From Elmis aenea (lineage: Eukaryota; Arthropoda; Insecta; Coleoptera; Elmidae): a stretch of DNA of 64,000 bases. Positions 43,630-53,989 of the stretch are shown one piece after another (position 1 is the first letter of the stretch; every line of letters begins with the position of its first letter). Location: the NCBI GenBank assembly GCA_947652605.1, contig OX393581.1, positions 13,768,640-13,832,639 of the forward strand, given 5' to 3'. The notes under the pieces were generated by a model. It saw only the letters and a list, made by a program, of their open reading frames with translations, was not told the DNA's origin and did not search any database. The position numbers and the translations under genes were made by a program.

Positions 43630-44225
43630 GATTATGAAAAGTGTACCATTGGGTAACATCACTTTTATTTTTAATTACGGTCATAATTCTTTTAGGCATA
43701 ATATTTATTAGCTTCTGGCAGTCTTCTGTAGTAAATTTATTCCAAATTTCCTAAATTTTTGTCTTAGTTCTGGGTCTGATCTAGCGGGAGTTACACTTAA
43801 CTTAACCTTTTTTTCAATTCGTGCCAAAGTGTCTGTATGGGGGACAATTCGGGTCCGCTCGAAACCCACTCTAAGAGTGGACTAGTATTATCTGAGAACA
43901 AATTTTAAAGCTTTTTTTTGGCGTATAACAGGAAGCTCCGTCCTGTTGAAAAATAAACTCCTCTCCAAAGACCAAAGTTTCTTTTATTGTTGGCAGCAGA
44001 GACTCTTCTAAGATGTTTAAATATTTTGTTGTGTTAACAATGCCATCAATCAAGTGTAGTTTTCCAACACCTATTGCAGACATTGAGCCCCACACCATGA
44101 CATATGATACAAATTTTACTTTTTTTTTAAACAATCTGGATGGATTGAAGAATAACTCTGCTCCGGCTGTCCTCTACACAAACTTCAAACCGAGACTCAT
44201 CGCTCCAATGTATGCTGTTTAAATA
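43630..44225 (-). pseudogene. Tc1 transposase relic
   Basis: Minus strand. HWSDESRFEVCVED (first catalytic Asp) lies at about 44170-44215, then VMVWGSMSAIGVGKLHLIDG, TKYLNILEESLLPTIKE and FIFQQDGASCYT (second catalytic Asp) in the frame 44134-43871, and, shifted, WVSSGPELSPIQTLWHELKK (the SPDLNPIENLW block with Asp changed to Glu) and a C-terminal KLINIMPKRIMTVIKNK at about 43680. All three catalytic blocks of a DD34E Tc1 enzyme are recognisable but two are in different frames. The N-terminal helix-turn-helix region is missing; an inverted duplication lies in its place. Confidence 0.85.
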
Positions 44226-44358
44226 TTTTCTAAAGAAATTGCTTTTTCATTAGCAGGGCCAACTGAAACGGGACAGGGCTGAAAGTGGAACAGCATACAT
44301 TGAAGCGATGAGTCTCGGTTTGAAGTTTGTGTAGAAGACAGCCGGAGCAGAGTTATTC
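44151..44358. repeat. 70-bp inverted duplication of Tc1 coding sequence
   Basis: 44151-44220 reappears inverted at 44289-44358 with about three differences in 70 positions, separated by 68 bp. The duplicated segment encodes the first catalytic block (SDESRFEVCVEDSRSRV). Confidence 0.85.
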
Positions 44359-44374
44359 GTCAAAAAAATGAAGC

Positions 44375-44685
44375 ATACCATCGAAGAGGTTTGGTTTTTG
44401 ACGTTTATCTCCGAAACCGTTTAAGATTTATTCAAAAATGTTGCACCATTTTACTTGCATTGGTAAATAGAAACATTTCAATTTTATCTCTGGCGGTTTC
44501 ACGGCCAACACGATCGCAAAAATTACCTTTATTATTAAACTTTTCAGTTTTTCCCCTATTTTTCCGAAGGAAATGGCCAGTGGCACGTATAACTCTGCAA
44601 AACATTAAGTTTTGATGTTCTTGATGCAATAAACACAGTCTTGGTCAGATTATAGCGACAACATATCGTGACCCTTCCTTGTGAG
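44375..44685. mobile_element. Foldback MITE family B, right half only
   Basis: Colinear with 54395-54711: TTTTTGACGTTTATCTCCGA, GCATTGGTAAATAGAAACAT, then TAGCGACAACATATCGTGAC and CCTTCCTTGTGAG at the terminus. The left arm is missing. Confidence 0.8.
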
Positions 44686-45569
44686 AATTTTTTTTTGTCT
44701 TTTGTTTCCAGTCACATAATCAATTAATTCATGGCCACCCTAAATGTGATAACTAAATTATTAAATTCATTATTGGCAACAGGGAATGCATTTAACTGGC
44801 TTAAATACGCAATCTGGATTTCATTTGAAACAGCCTCGTAATATCAGTTTAATTACCGTTCCCATGAATATAAAAAAAACAACAACACGCACGCTCATTT
44901 TCCGAAGACATCGCTAAGGGAACTATTTCTCACTTCACTGTGCATTACTATTATGCATACAATGGCCATATTTGTTAGCATAAGTACAGTGAATCCGTAA
45001 TATCACACACAACACGTTCTCTACCAATATTTCTCGAGTCGAGCTCACCGTCATTTGCATAACACGTGGCAATTTATGCGCTGCTTGCTTTGTCTTTCGC
45101 TTGTTAAAATATGCGACGATTTATTTGTTTTTGTGTTCCTGAAATCGCCCAGTAAGCAAATTTATCTTTGCAACTTAATTGTTTACAATAATAACGTTCA
45201 AGTGTCAGAAACATGATATGTGGTAAATGGAGATACGAAGTAAGCCGAGATTTGGCGTGCAATATGAATTGCTCGTGCAGAAATTACATCGCACGGTAAT
45301 GGAATTTTATAAACAGTTGCAATTTTCCAGCGACTCGAGTTGTTATTTTGATGGAGATAAGGTGGCGTTTGTTTTTGCACTTACGGCTTGTATTGTAATT
45401 AATTGATAAATTACTTGAAGGTTTTATCTTTGTCTCTTATCTCTAAATACGAGGTTTTATTTATTTACATAATAAAAAAATGATAAATGTAAGAATGAAC
45501 TATTTAAATAATATTAAATCTCATGTAAATAAGTTTAATTAAAAATAGTTAACCTTTTTTATGAGGCAT
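44686..45569. other. No recognised gene
   Basis: No motif or repeat was identified. Confidence 0.4.
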
Positions 45570-45665
45570 CTCTTGTAGAAAAGCTAATACCAATTTCGCG
45601 ACTCTCGTCTCGTCACGAATGGCCTACTTTTCATTTTAAAAAACTGGTTAAGATTTCTACAAGAG
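45570..45665. repeat. 96-bp palindromic mini-element (copy 2)
   Basis: CTCTTGTAGAAAAGCTAATA and ACTGGTTAAGATTTCTACAA then GAG are inverted ends, as in 14150-14235. The interior has a second symmetrical part near CGCGACTCTCGTCTCGTCACG. Confidence 0.6.
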
Positions 45666-46379
45666 ATTTTTCATTTATCAAAATAACTTACTTCATTCAT
45701 ATTAAATAAATTATTATTCAAATAATTCAAAATCTGATTCACGACAAAGCCATATTTTTCACCAAGATTTAACACTTTGCAGCCAGTCGTCCTAGGACTA
45801 CAAGTTTTTCCTGTATCGAACTAACTGGATTGATAAAACTCAGGTTAAGCTTCCGACTATTTCATGCGAATTTAAAGACAATTTTCTCGTTAACTGAAGT
45901 CTAGAAGTACCTAGATCGATTATTAATAGAGTATCTAGTTAAATGATCTTATGTTTTAAACTAAGTCTTAAAAGGTAAACTTGCAATACGTAAGTAGAGG
46001 TTGTCGATATAAAAATCCACCAAATAGCTTTAACGTAAATAGAAAATTCAGCTGATCTTACGTTGGTCGTGACCGTTTGTCACGGAACCGACAGGGCACG
46101 CCTTTATTTGTTAGGTGAAATAGTAAAACCGTTCATCTATTAAATTCTCAGTGAACCCGACAGAGTCTGTTACACACATTTCCACTGATAAACGAATTTA
46201 CTGTTAGATACCGTTTAAGGAAAAATAAATGTGTCTCGGTAACATCGTAGAGAGGCAAAAGTTTCCAACGGGTGATCTAATCACTCACGGGCCATGATTT
46301 TGTAATAGATAAAACACTTTGGTAGTTTACAGTTCTAATCAATTTCTTAATTTGAATTATTGGTTAAAAATTTATAATA
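45666..46379. other. No recognised gene
   Basis: Non-coding; no motif noticed. Confidence 0.4.
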
Positions 46380-46935
46380 CAGACATACATACATAATGGC
46401 TAAACACCCCTTGTGGGGTTGCGCCGCATGAATGCTTTCTAGATTCGTTTTATGGGGTGGATCACTCCCCGTCACTTCATTATTTTCTCGCCTATTCTTC
46501 GCCATAGGTCCTGTTCTTGACTTTTTCCTTCCATCTCAATTCCTAACTTGCTTAAATCCTCTTCCACTTCCTTCATCCACCCAGAGCTGGGCCTTCCTCG
46601 TCTCCTACCTCCTAGTTCCCATTGTAGCATTGAAAATGCTATTTCCTTCGTTCCCATTCTCCATACATGTCCCAGCCACTTTATTCTCTGCATCTTTATT
46701 CTTTTTACTATGTCTTTACCCTTCAATTCCTTCAGTATTTCATGGCTCATATATTGCCTACATTCGTTATCATTAACTTTTATTAGTTCTAGTATTTTCT
46801 CATTATTTTCCGCTCCGCTATTCTTAATTCCTCCTTTACCCTTTTCGTCATTGTCTCCGCTACTCCACTCCATACATCATCACCGGTCATCATTGTGTTA
46901 TAAATGTTAATTGCAGTATTCATGGTAAGCAGTTT
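46380..46935 (-). pseudogene. LINE 3' end with reverse transcriptase C-terminus and ACAT tail
   Basis: A continuous minus-strand frame (46873-46472) reads KGGIKNSGAENNEKILEL, then RIKMQRIKWLGHVWRM and GGRRRGRPSSGWMKEVEEDL, then EQDLWRRIGEKIMK. This is the post-RT region of many RTE/CR1-like non-LTR elements (IK..RL.W.GHV.RM ... RRRGRP...W...V..DL). The frame is 133 codons with no stop. Upstream, another frame gives VWSGVAETMTKRVKEELRIA. At the lower-coordinate end the minus strand finishes in TATGTATGTATGTCTG, the short tandem tail typical of such elements, so the true 3' end is near 46380. Confidence 0.85.
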
Positions 46936-46984
46936 ATAATACATATAGTATATATTTATTGTTCCTAGTAGACTTTTTACGGAT

Positions 46985-48020
46985 TTTTTTTGTAACGCTT
47001 TATTTAAACAACATTTCTACAAAACAACTTACACTATTTTTCGTCGTACTCTCCCTCTAACTCTATGCCTTTTTGCCATCTTCTTGGAAGCTTCATAATA
47101 CCTACTTTATAAAAGGTTTTTGGTTGCGCGCTTAGCCAGTTTTGTACAAAGTTTTAAATCTTCTGCCGTGTAGAGCTTCTTTAAGAAGTTCAAACAGATG
47201 ACAGTCGCAAAGCGACAAGTCAGGACTGTAGGGGTAGGTAGTGTATCCCCATGCAATTTACCCAGTGTGTTATGGGTCAACTGAGTGCCATGGGGGACAG
47301 GCGTTATCGCGAAGAAGAATCACTGATCCATCGGTTCGCGTTTAACTCGCTTGGATAACAGTTAAGGGAAATCATTGGAAATATTGTCCGGCGTTTGGTC
47401 AAAAAATCCGTACGTATCATGCTGCTGTATCCCAAAAGACGGTAGCTTTAATTTAATTTTCGCGGCTGAAGAAATGACTTTTGCGTTTTCGGATTTTGGG
47501 GAACTTGTATGCCGCCGTTCCATGCTTGACCGCTTAGACTCTGGAATAAAATGATGAACCCAGGTTTCGTCAAATGTAAGCAAGTTGTTCAGAAACGCTT
47601 CTCCGTCTTGTTCAAATCGGTTATTTATCAGTTGTTGACAATTGAACTCGTCTTTGTTTTTGTTTCAGAGAAAACAGTCTTGGGGCCCATCTGGCAGAAA
47701 CTTTTTTATTCTTCAGTTCCTTATGAATAATTTCTTAACGCTACCCACACTAATTTGTAGTGTTCTTGCCATTTTACGTACACGTATTCGTCGATCATTA
47801 CGAATAAGCTCGTCAATTCGCTGAATATTCTCATCGGTAACGCTTAATCGTGCTCGTCTCATGTGAATCAGATTTTTGACGCGTTCTCGACCTTACCGGA
47901 AGCTTTGACACCAGCTGTAGACTTGACTCTGGCAGCATGTTTTCTCCATATTTTTGAAGGTCTTGCAAAAATGTGGGAGTTGATGTTCTTTTTTTTTTTC
48001 GATGTGACATTTAAGTTTTG
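46985..48020 (-). pseudogene. mariner transposase, nearly full length but frameshifted
   Basis: Minus strand from about 48008: MSHRKKK start region, then SQVYSWCQSFR.GRE, LSVTDENIQRIDELIRNDRR then IRVRKMARTL (helix-turn-helix linker), then LTFDETWVHHFIPESKRSSM (first catalytic Asp), SSPKSENAKVISSAAK, then, with shifts, YPYSPDLSLCDCHLFELLKE then ALHGRR (third Asp region) and a C-terminus NWLSAQPKTFYKVGIMKLPR then RWQKGIELEGEYDEK. The second catalytic block is hard to read. At least four frameshifts are needed, so it is inactive. This is the most complete mariner transposase of the window. Confidence 0.85.
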
Positions 48021-48557
48021 TCTCTTATCGTTAGTGTAGCAGTTATTAGCCAGTTAAAAATTTTAAAAACAAAACCTCATAATTTGTCAAATAACATTTA
48101 TTGTTTGTTATACGTATAAATCTCTCTCTCGTGTTGATCAAAATTTTTGATTGACTTTATTGTCAATTTCAAAAACAATGTTTTCTAATGAAGAAAGAAA
48201 CGACATGCTTTTTTATTACTAGGCTTGTAATAGGTAGAAATAGTAGAAATTCAAGTGATATGTATTTGCAAAGATTTATGGAAAGGAGGCAACCAAGAAA
48301 GAAATTATTTTCGTTATTAGAAACCAATTTAAAAAAATACAGGTCATTTACAAAATCCAAAGCTTTGAAAATTAAATTTAAGCAAGAAGATGAAGAGAGA
48401 GTCCTGGAATACATAAATTATAAACCAACATCATCTGCCCGGGAGTTGTCCCTTGAATGTGGTGTCAACTGAAAAGGCTGTAACTGCCTAATAATTGCTA
48501 CACTAACGATAAGAGACAACTCTTAAATGTCACATCGAAAAAAAAAAGAACATCAAC
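47982..48557. repeat. Inverted copies of the mariner 5' end flanking the DUF4817 remnant
   Basis: AATGTCACATCGAAAAAAAA with upstream CTACACTAACGATAAGAGAC occurs on the minus strand at 47982-48055 (start of the mariner frame) and on the plus strand at 48480-48557. The arms are about 75 bp and nearly the same. Confidence 0.8.
48177..48472 (+). pseudogene. DUF4817-type transposase N-terminus (IS630-like)
   Basis: MFSNEERNDMLFYY opens at 48177 but stops after 14 codons; the same protein continues in a second frame as NSSDMYLQRFMERRQPRKKL, FSLLETNLKKYRSFTK and QEDEERVLEYINYKPTSSAR then ELSLECGVN. The F..R......L...L...GS/F......R......E..VL.Y....P..S.REL....G pattern is the DUF4817 plus helix-turn-helix region, as at 15886. 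The catalytic part is absent. A matching right terminus, GGGCACCCTG followed by TA, lies at 49035-49046. Confidence 0.7.
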
Positions 48558-49906
48558 ACAGGATAACTCCCATCTATTAGTAGGCAGTGAACATGTAAAA
48601 TGATTTTTGCTTATTTAAAGAAAAACTACAAAAGTAAAGCATAACAACCCTTATATCATTGAAACGAGAAAAAAATAACCTTTTTAATAAGACCACAGCC
48701 AACTATGACTTCCATTTAAAAAAATGCAAGTTTGTGCTATAACTCGGAAATCGAGAGTGCTATGAAAATTTCGTTAACATATTTGAAATCTACGTAAAAA
48801 CATCTACAACAGCCAATTTTTATTTTGGTTCTAACTCATATGCTTCCGGAATTATTTAAGTTTGAAAAAATCGACCTTTTTCAGTTTTTTCAAAATATTT
48901 CTAAAAGTTGATGACGTAGGTCAAATTTGAAAATGGCATCAGATTTTTCTTTAAATTCTGCACAAATTTGCTAATTTAAACGTTTCTGTATCTCTAATAT
49001 TAACGGAGTTACCCATACAACAGGTTAGAAAAATGGGCACCCTGTATAGCTGCTTCATTAGCAATCAGATTTAATAATAGAACAAACAATGTGTTCCTAA
49101 TATGCGCCGCGCCCATTATCACCTTAACAATTACTAACCTAACGCCAAACGTAAAAGACATTTTCGCTCATACCCTAGAGATTGCCTGTGTAGTTCTAGC
49201 TCGTTTTATTTGCTTCTCGTAATTGATATTTGTTAATAAAATCATGCCAGTCGATGACGTTTCTTTACCTTTACGTGCCTTTAATGATACGGTATTTGTT
49301 TTACCAGCAAATTTACATACGTACATGGTGGATACCGAGCACGTTTGATGCCGGAGGTTCTGTCTATTAGCCGACAATTATATATTCCTTGCGGTCTTAC
49401 CTACTTTGCAGTTGGTTCTGCTAGAATGATATTAATAAAATAATGTATTGCGGTTTGCAACCGCTTTTTGCTGCCAGTTATAGCCGTAATAGTGCGGGAA
49501 CACATGTAGAATTGGATCTCATTTCATGTGTCGGCGCTCGTTCCCGACAAAATAGCGTGAATACTACGCTTATTTATAGAATAGTTTATTTTTATGTGAT
49601 GAACTTTTGAAATTACTCACGTTTTTACGGAAAATGAAGTACGTAGAATAATGTTTTCGTTGTTTGTGGTATTTACCGTGTTTATAAGTTTATAGATGTT
49701 CACAGTTTCGTCGAAATTAGTTAGAAAAGTAACTATGTGGAAGGAAATAACTTAAAAAATAAGTTTCCTTATTGCTGATTTATATATAACATTTGTGTAA
49801 AATTACATTACATCATATATCACGTTAGAAGTTAATTGTAAAAAAAATGTTTTTTAAACAACATTTTTTAGATAAAAGACTGGAATGTTAAGTTTTACAG
49901 AATATA
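48558..49906. other. IS630-like element tail to 49044, then no recognised gene
   Basis: 48560-49044 is repeat-like non-coding sequence ending AAAATGGGCACCCTG and TA, the end of an IS630-like element. 49047-49906 holds no recognisable feature. Confidence 0.5.
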
Positions 49907-50480
49907 CAGGGTGGGGCAGAATGACCTCCCCGATTTGTGAGGGTCGTAACTAGAAGCAGAGTGGACGTGCAGCAATGACGAGTGCACGAAAAGACAGCTG
50001 TGATCTTGCCATTGCCAGTTCACATCATGGCTTGGTCGGAATACATCGCGCTTTTGTTGTCGAGGAATTTATTCAAAACGGCGGTTCGCCGATATTGACG
50101 CAGCGTGCTTTTCGCATTCGTTTCGCGCTCGGCTGACACGATCCCGTTCCCGATAAAAAAAACAATTATCTGGGGCTACCTGAAATACAAGGTATACCAA
50201 CATCGTCCTCAAACTTTGGCGGTTCTTAGGGAGATAATTACCCAAGAAGTTGCTGATATTCCACCCGAAATGACCCGCAGGGTCCTGGAAAACTATCGGG
50301 AGAGACTAAATTAGTGTATCGAAAATAGACGTCGACACTTGAGTGATGTCATTTTTAAATCACGTTAATCTAAAACTGCATTATGTGTACTATTCAGAAA
50401 TATATAAGTTTTTTTTGTAGCTTTCTTGGTATGGTTTTTATTAGCTTCCCAAATCGGGGAGGTCATTCTACCCTACCCTG
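49907..50480 (+). mobile_element. IS630-like deletion derivative, 574 bp
   Basis: Ends CAGGGTGGGGCAGAATGACC and GGTCATTCTACCCTACCCTG, each continuing with TCCCCGATTTG or its complement, and TA on both sides (49905-49906, 50481-50482). The interior carries both ends of a DUF4817-type transposase (50027-50368). Confidence 0.9.
50027..50368 (+). pseudogene. DUF4817-type transposase, N- and C-terminal ends fused by deletion
   Basis: From the ATG at 50027 MAWSEY begins, and with one frame change EYHRAFVVEEFIQNGGSPIL then TQRAFRIRF gives the N-terminal helix-turn-helix. Shortly after (about 50170) the C-terminal region follows: LKYKVYQHRPQTLAVLREII, then VADIPPEMTRRVLENYRERL, and after a stop CIENRRRHLSDVIFKSR to the terminal stop at 50366-50368. 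The DDE domain is missing. The layout is parallel to 15886-16540 but from a different family with its own termini. Confidence 0.85.
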
Positions 50481-50880
50481 TACATACATTTGCAAAAAAA
50501 ATATATGGTTATTGAGGATTGACAGAAAACTGTAATCGGCATATTAAAAGTTTTACATTCTTAAATAACTTGGGTAAATTCAAATATCGCTATGCCAAAC
50601 TATTTTTTTGTCCAAAAGAAGGTTTTCTCTTGGTTTTTTTTTTCCTCTTAAGTGGTTCCTCTTATACCTTTCGGTGTCAAGTTTTCCCTTTGTTTTTTTT
50701 TTTTTGTAAAAAAAATGTTAATGATAGTTCAAAAAGTTAATGTTGAGCTATAGTTTAATTAAAAAATAACGTTGTTGAAATACTCAATAAGGAGTTGGAG
50801 ATGTCCATTTGTGTCCGATTCAAAGTGGATCCCCTAATAATAGTCTCTGATTAGCTTACCATATATGCATTTGCCTAAAG
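50481..50880. other. No recognised gene
   Basis: AT-rich with several T runs (for example near 50695). Confidence 0.4.
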
Positions 50881-51089
50881 CAGTGATGTCCAACCTTTTT
50901 AAGGCTACTTCAAAACTTTGGCGGGCTACTTAATCGCAGTCATCCCCTTTATGGCAAAAAAATAAAACTCAAAAAGTAGGCATTTTAACCAAAAAATATA
51001 TATTAATAAATACATTTTCAGTATATTTGTAATTCATGTGAGACTTGCTACTGCGTATTTTCTTTTAGTGTTTAAAAATCTGGCTTGTA

Positions 51090-51200
51090 AAGAGATATTG
51101 CTTTTTTCAAGAAATCAATAAAAATGTTGTCGGTAAGACCATATCTATGTTTGGTTTTGATGATATTAAGCTGCGAAAATGTCATTTCGAAGAGCTATAA
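51090..51200 (-). pseudogene. hAT transposase C-terminal dimerisation segment
   Basis: A continuous minus frame reads LFEMTFSQLNIIKTKHRYGL then TDNIFIDFLKKAISLYKPDF and stop. It is the C-E..FS.....K...R..L.D......L..A.....PD block at the end of hAT transposases of the ZBED5/GTF2IRD2 type (with Phe in place of the usual Cys before Glu). Fits the hAT ends at 50881 and 51920. Confidence 0.8.
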
Positions 51201-51402
51201 AGAAGAGAAAAATGAGTTTACCTTTTTCGCACATTTGATAAGATTCTGATATAGGTATGACAGGATCTGTTGCTCACCAAAAACTATTACTTCCAATAGA
51301 TTTTAGTTGGATGTCGTTTTATAAAACTTCTTTCAATTTCTGGATTTTCTACGATCGTAAATTTTTGCATAAGTGTAGTTTATGTCAAAATAACTAAAAC
51401 CG

Positions 51403-51690
51403 AGCTCGGTGGGATAGCTGTTAAATAGTCTAGCGAGTTATCGGGAGGTCGTGGGTTCGAATCCCGAGGCTGTCTGTCATCGTAGGGGTTTCAGGTGGTT
51501 TCACCTACCTACTATAGGCAAATGTTGTGACAGTACTTCCACCTACCCTTACCTTACCCACCCTATCCTTGTTCCCCTCTCCCTCCACTCCACACTCCAC
51601 ACACTAATAACCTCTGCAGTTGAAGGGTCATTAAACCCACAAATTTAAAAAAATGGAAAAAAATACCTTTAATAATAATAGTGATTTGAT
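51403..51690 (+). mobile_element. tRNA-derived SINE
   Basis: The head resembles a tRNA: an A-box-like GGTGGGATAGCTGTTAAATA and a perfect B box GGTTCGAATCC at 51454-51464, spaced as in a tRNA gene. An unrelated body (CTACCTACTATAGGCAAATG; CTCCCTCCACTCCACACTCC) follows, and the 3' side ends in an A-rich tail (TTTAAAAAAATGGAAAAAAA). It lies within the hAT. Transcription would be by RNA polymerase III. Confidence 0.85.
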
Positions 51691-51920
51691 TCACTTAAGA
51701 TCCTGAAAACGTCTATAAATTCATCGTTAAGCAATTGAAGGTCATCAATGTGCCTTTGTGGCTGATAATTTTGATCATTGTCTTGTGTCATCTTTTTTAT
51801 TGATGGAAAATGTTCGTATGAAGATTTTTAAATCTGTAAGTGCAACTTCTGCTCGCGGGCGCCTTAACATAGCCTCGCGGGCTACCAGGAGCCCACGAGC
51901 TACCGGTTGGACCATCACTG

Positions 51921-53431
51921 GGCCCAAAGCATAAGAGCCATTCTTGTTAAGGGTTGTGAACGATGATGATAAATAAATTTATTTGTTTTATATCGTCCGT
52001 AGAATCATAAATATGTTCAGAAGAAGTTTTTGCTTTACTGAATTTTTCTTGCCTTTGGTGGAGGGAGAGTTTGAAGGTGAATACAACTACCTGTAAAATA
52101 TTAATCCACATGTTAGAAAAAATAGAGCATATAGTTTATAAATGTATTTAGGAAATTTCGTAAAATAATAGCATTTCCATGCTTGACAAAGAGCATATTT
52201 AAATGTTCTGTATTGCTATTAGTAGATATACAACGAAAAACTGTTATTAGGTAAAGTTATGTTTAAAATTAAACTTACCACGGCTACAGAAAGTTTAAAA
52301 ATAATTGTAATTTGCGAGAAGTGTATAAGAAACGACTAAATAGCGAATGCTTTGCCAATAGACCGTTGCTGTCGAACAATATTTTACGTGATTGGCAAAA
52401 ATTTTAACCCAAGAAGTGTTTTTAAAACTGCAGCTGCAAGCTATAAAAAACTATCGATTAATATCTTAACCTGAATTTGTGCTGATCCACAAACTTCGTC
52501 AAATTACTGCAGAAACTGATTGTTCAATTCGGAAAACATAAACAGATATTTTACTAAAATTTCGGTAATTTCGTTTGACGTTGTCATTCCGTTCTCAGTC
52601 CCTGCTCTGTGGTATAAACGCTACAAAAATTATATTCTTGGCCAATTATTATTTGTTAAGTATTTCAGGTGTTTTGAACCGGACTGAATGTCGGTTCATA
52701 AAGGATGGCAATAAACTAACATTGATGCAAAGTGATAAATGCACTTGTTCTTTAAACGCTGCACACGAATCGTTTAAGAAGTGAAATGAGCCATAAACAC
52801 TCCAGGACACGCCAGGAAATGTTTATCAAGGTCGTGAATTGCCATTTATCGGAGATGCAAATCGTAAATTACATTTAGATACTTCTCAACCGACCAAGTG
52901 TTAAATCTCTTACAAGCTTTAACCTGCGATTTTTCCAACCGTGCGACATTTTAAATGTAATGAAGGACAATGCGGAAGTTGTGTAAATAAACAGAGCAAA
53001 CACCAAAAATTAATTGGGCGTATAAAAATTCACACTCCAAGGATCACAAACATTGATTCCGCACAAATATTTATTTGGTCGTTTAATTCTTAATACTGGG
53101 GCGAAATTATTGTTCCGTGATCCGAGGAATAATCATTCTGAATTGCTGTGTTAAGTCTTTTGCCATTTCATTGTTCCGTTACCTATAGGGGTATGCGAAG
53201 TAGTGACGCCCTTTATATCCCTGAACGATTGAGGAAAAAGGCGGAGCAACTTAAATTGTTTTTTAACTGCATTCAATGAGGACTGTTCGATTGGAATTTA
53301 ACAACACTTTTACCCGTTTTTCCTTTTGTGTTTTTATTTTGTTCTCATAATGGTGTAGTGCTTAAAAGTGTCAATGCATGTTTGTTTTCATTTTGAAAAT
53401 TGTAAATGCTAATGTTTGTGTTTTGTTTCAG
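51921..53431. other. No recognised gene
   Basis: Non-coding stretch. No element ends were found. It immediately precedes a microexon candidate. Confidence 0.4.
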
Positions 53432-53482
53432 GTAATAAGACGCTATTATCATTAGAAGGATTTGGTGCATTTGGTTTATCAG
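53432..53482 (+). other. Microexon candidate (51 bp)
   Basis: Upstream are a branch-point-like GCTAATG, a T-rich tract and a TTTCAG acceptor; downstream the donor GTTAGT follows TTATCAG. In the only open frame (two bases, then 16 codons, then one base) it reads NKTLLSLEGFGAFGLS. I do not recognise the protein. The exon would be phase 1 to phase 1. The acceptor is joined to GTAATA, so a recursive splice site is an alternative. Confidence 0.35.
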
Positions 53483-53639
53483 GTTAGTCTGAAATTTACC
53501 CATTTACTTTTTATTAAACGTATTAGCTACTTTTTTGTTACTTTACCAGTAACTTTTCTTCTTTGTGGTTAGCTTAAAAATAAAAAAATTATGTATCTAT
53601 TAGTTTTGTTTTTAAGACCGAAATAAACCAAGATACATT

Positions 53640-53960
53640 GATAAAATATCTCGTCGTATGTCTCCATCAAATAGTAAAACTCCAAATGCTTTCAAACGTC
53701 TATTTATTAACGTGTTTTGAGCCTTTGCGTTCTATTGCTTCTTCCACCTATCTTTGCCATGTTCATCTTGGTTTTCTTTTCGTCCTGCGATTTGGTGGAT
53801 GCCACTATTTTAAATATTACTGGGCCATCGTTTTAATTCTCTTGACAAGTCCGTACCATTTTAATCTTCTGGCTTTAATGATCTCTATTATATCAATATC
53901 AGGTTCTATTTTTTGTCTAATTTTATTATTTCTTACCATATAATTTCTAATGACAACATC
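53640..53960 (-). pseudogene. LINE reverse transcriptase C-terminal fragment
   Basis: Minus strand: KIRQKIEPDIDIIEIIKARR followed by LKWYGLVKRIKTMAQ, then a frame with PPNRRTKRKPR, matching the I...I..RRL.W.GH..RM........P..RR.RGRPR pattern after the RT of non-LTR elements. Stops are present. Family B MITE lies next to its upstream side. Confidence 0.7.
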
Positions 53961-53989
53961 TTCGCCAATAGTTCATTTCCATCGCCTGT

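Larger units (their letters stand above)
50881..51920 (-). mobile_element. hAT element with internal SINE
   Basis: Ends CAGTGATGTCCAACCTTTTT and CCGGTTGGACCATCACTG. Flanks GCCTAAAG on the left and G plus GCCCAAAG on the right match at seven of eight positions with one extra base. The minus strand retains a hAT C-terminus (51090-51200). A SINE splits it at 51403-51690. Confidence 0.75.

Noticed and set aside
46432..46910. Hydrophobic plus-strand frames over the LINE 3' end
   Set aside because: The minus strand carries the recognisable RT C-terminal motifs; the plus frames are the antisense shadow.
51403..51475. tRNA gene
   Set aside because: B box is perfect but no matching acceptor stem is visible and an unrelated body with A-rich tail follows, so SINE is the better call.
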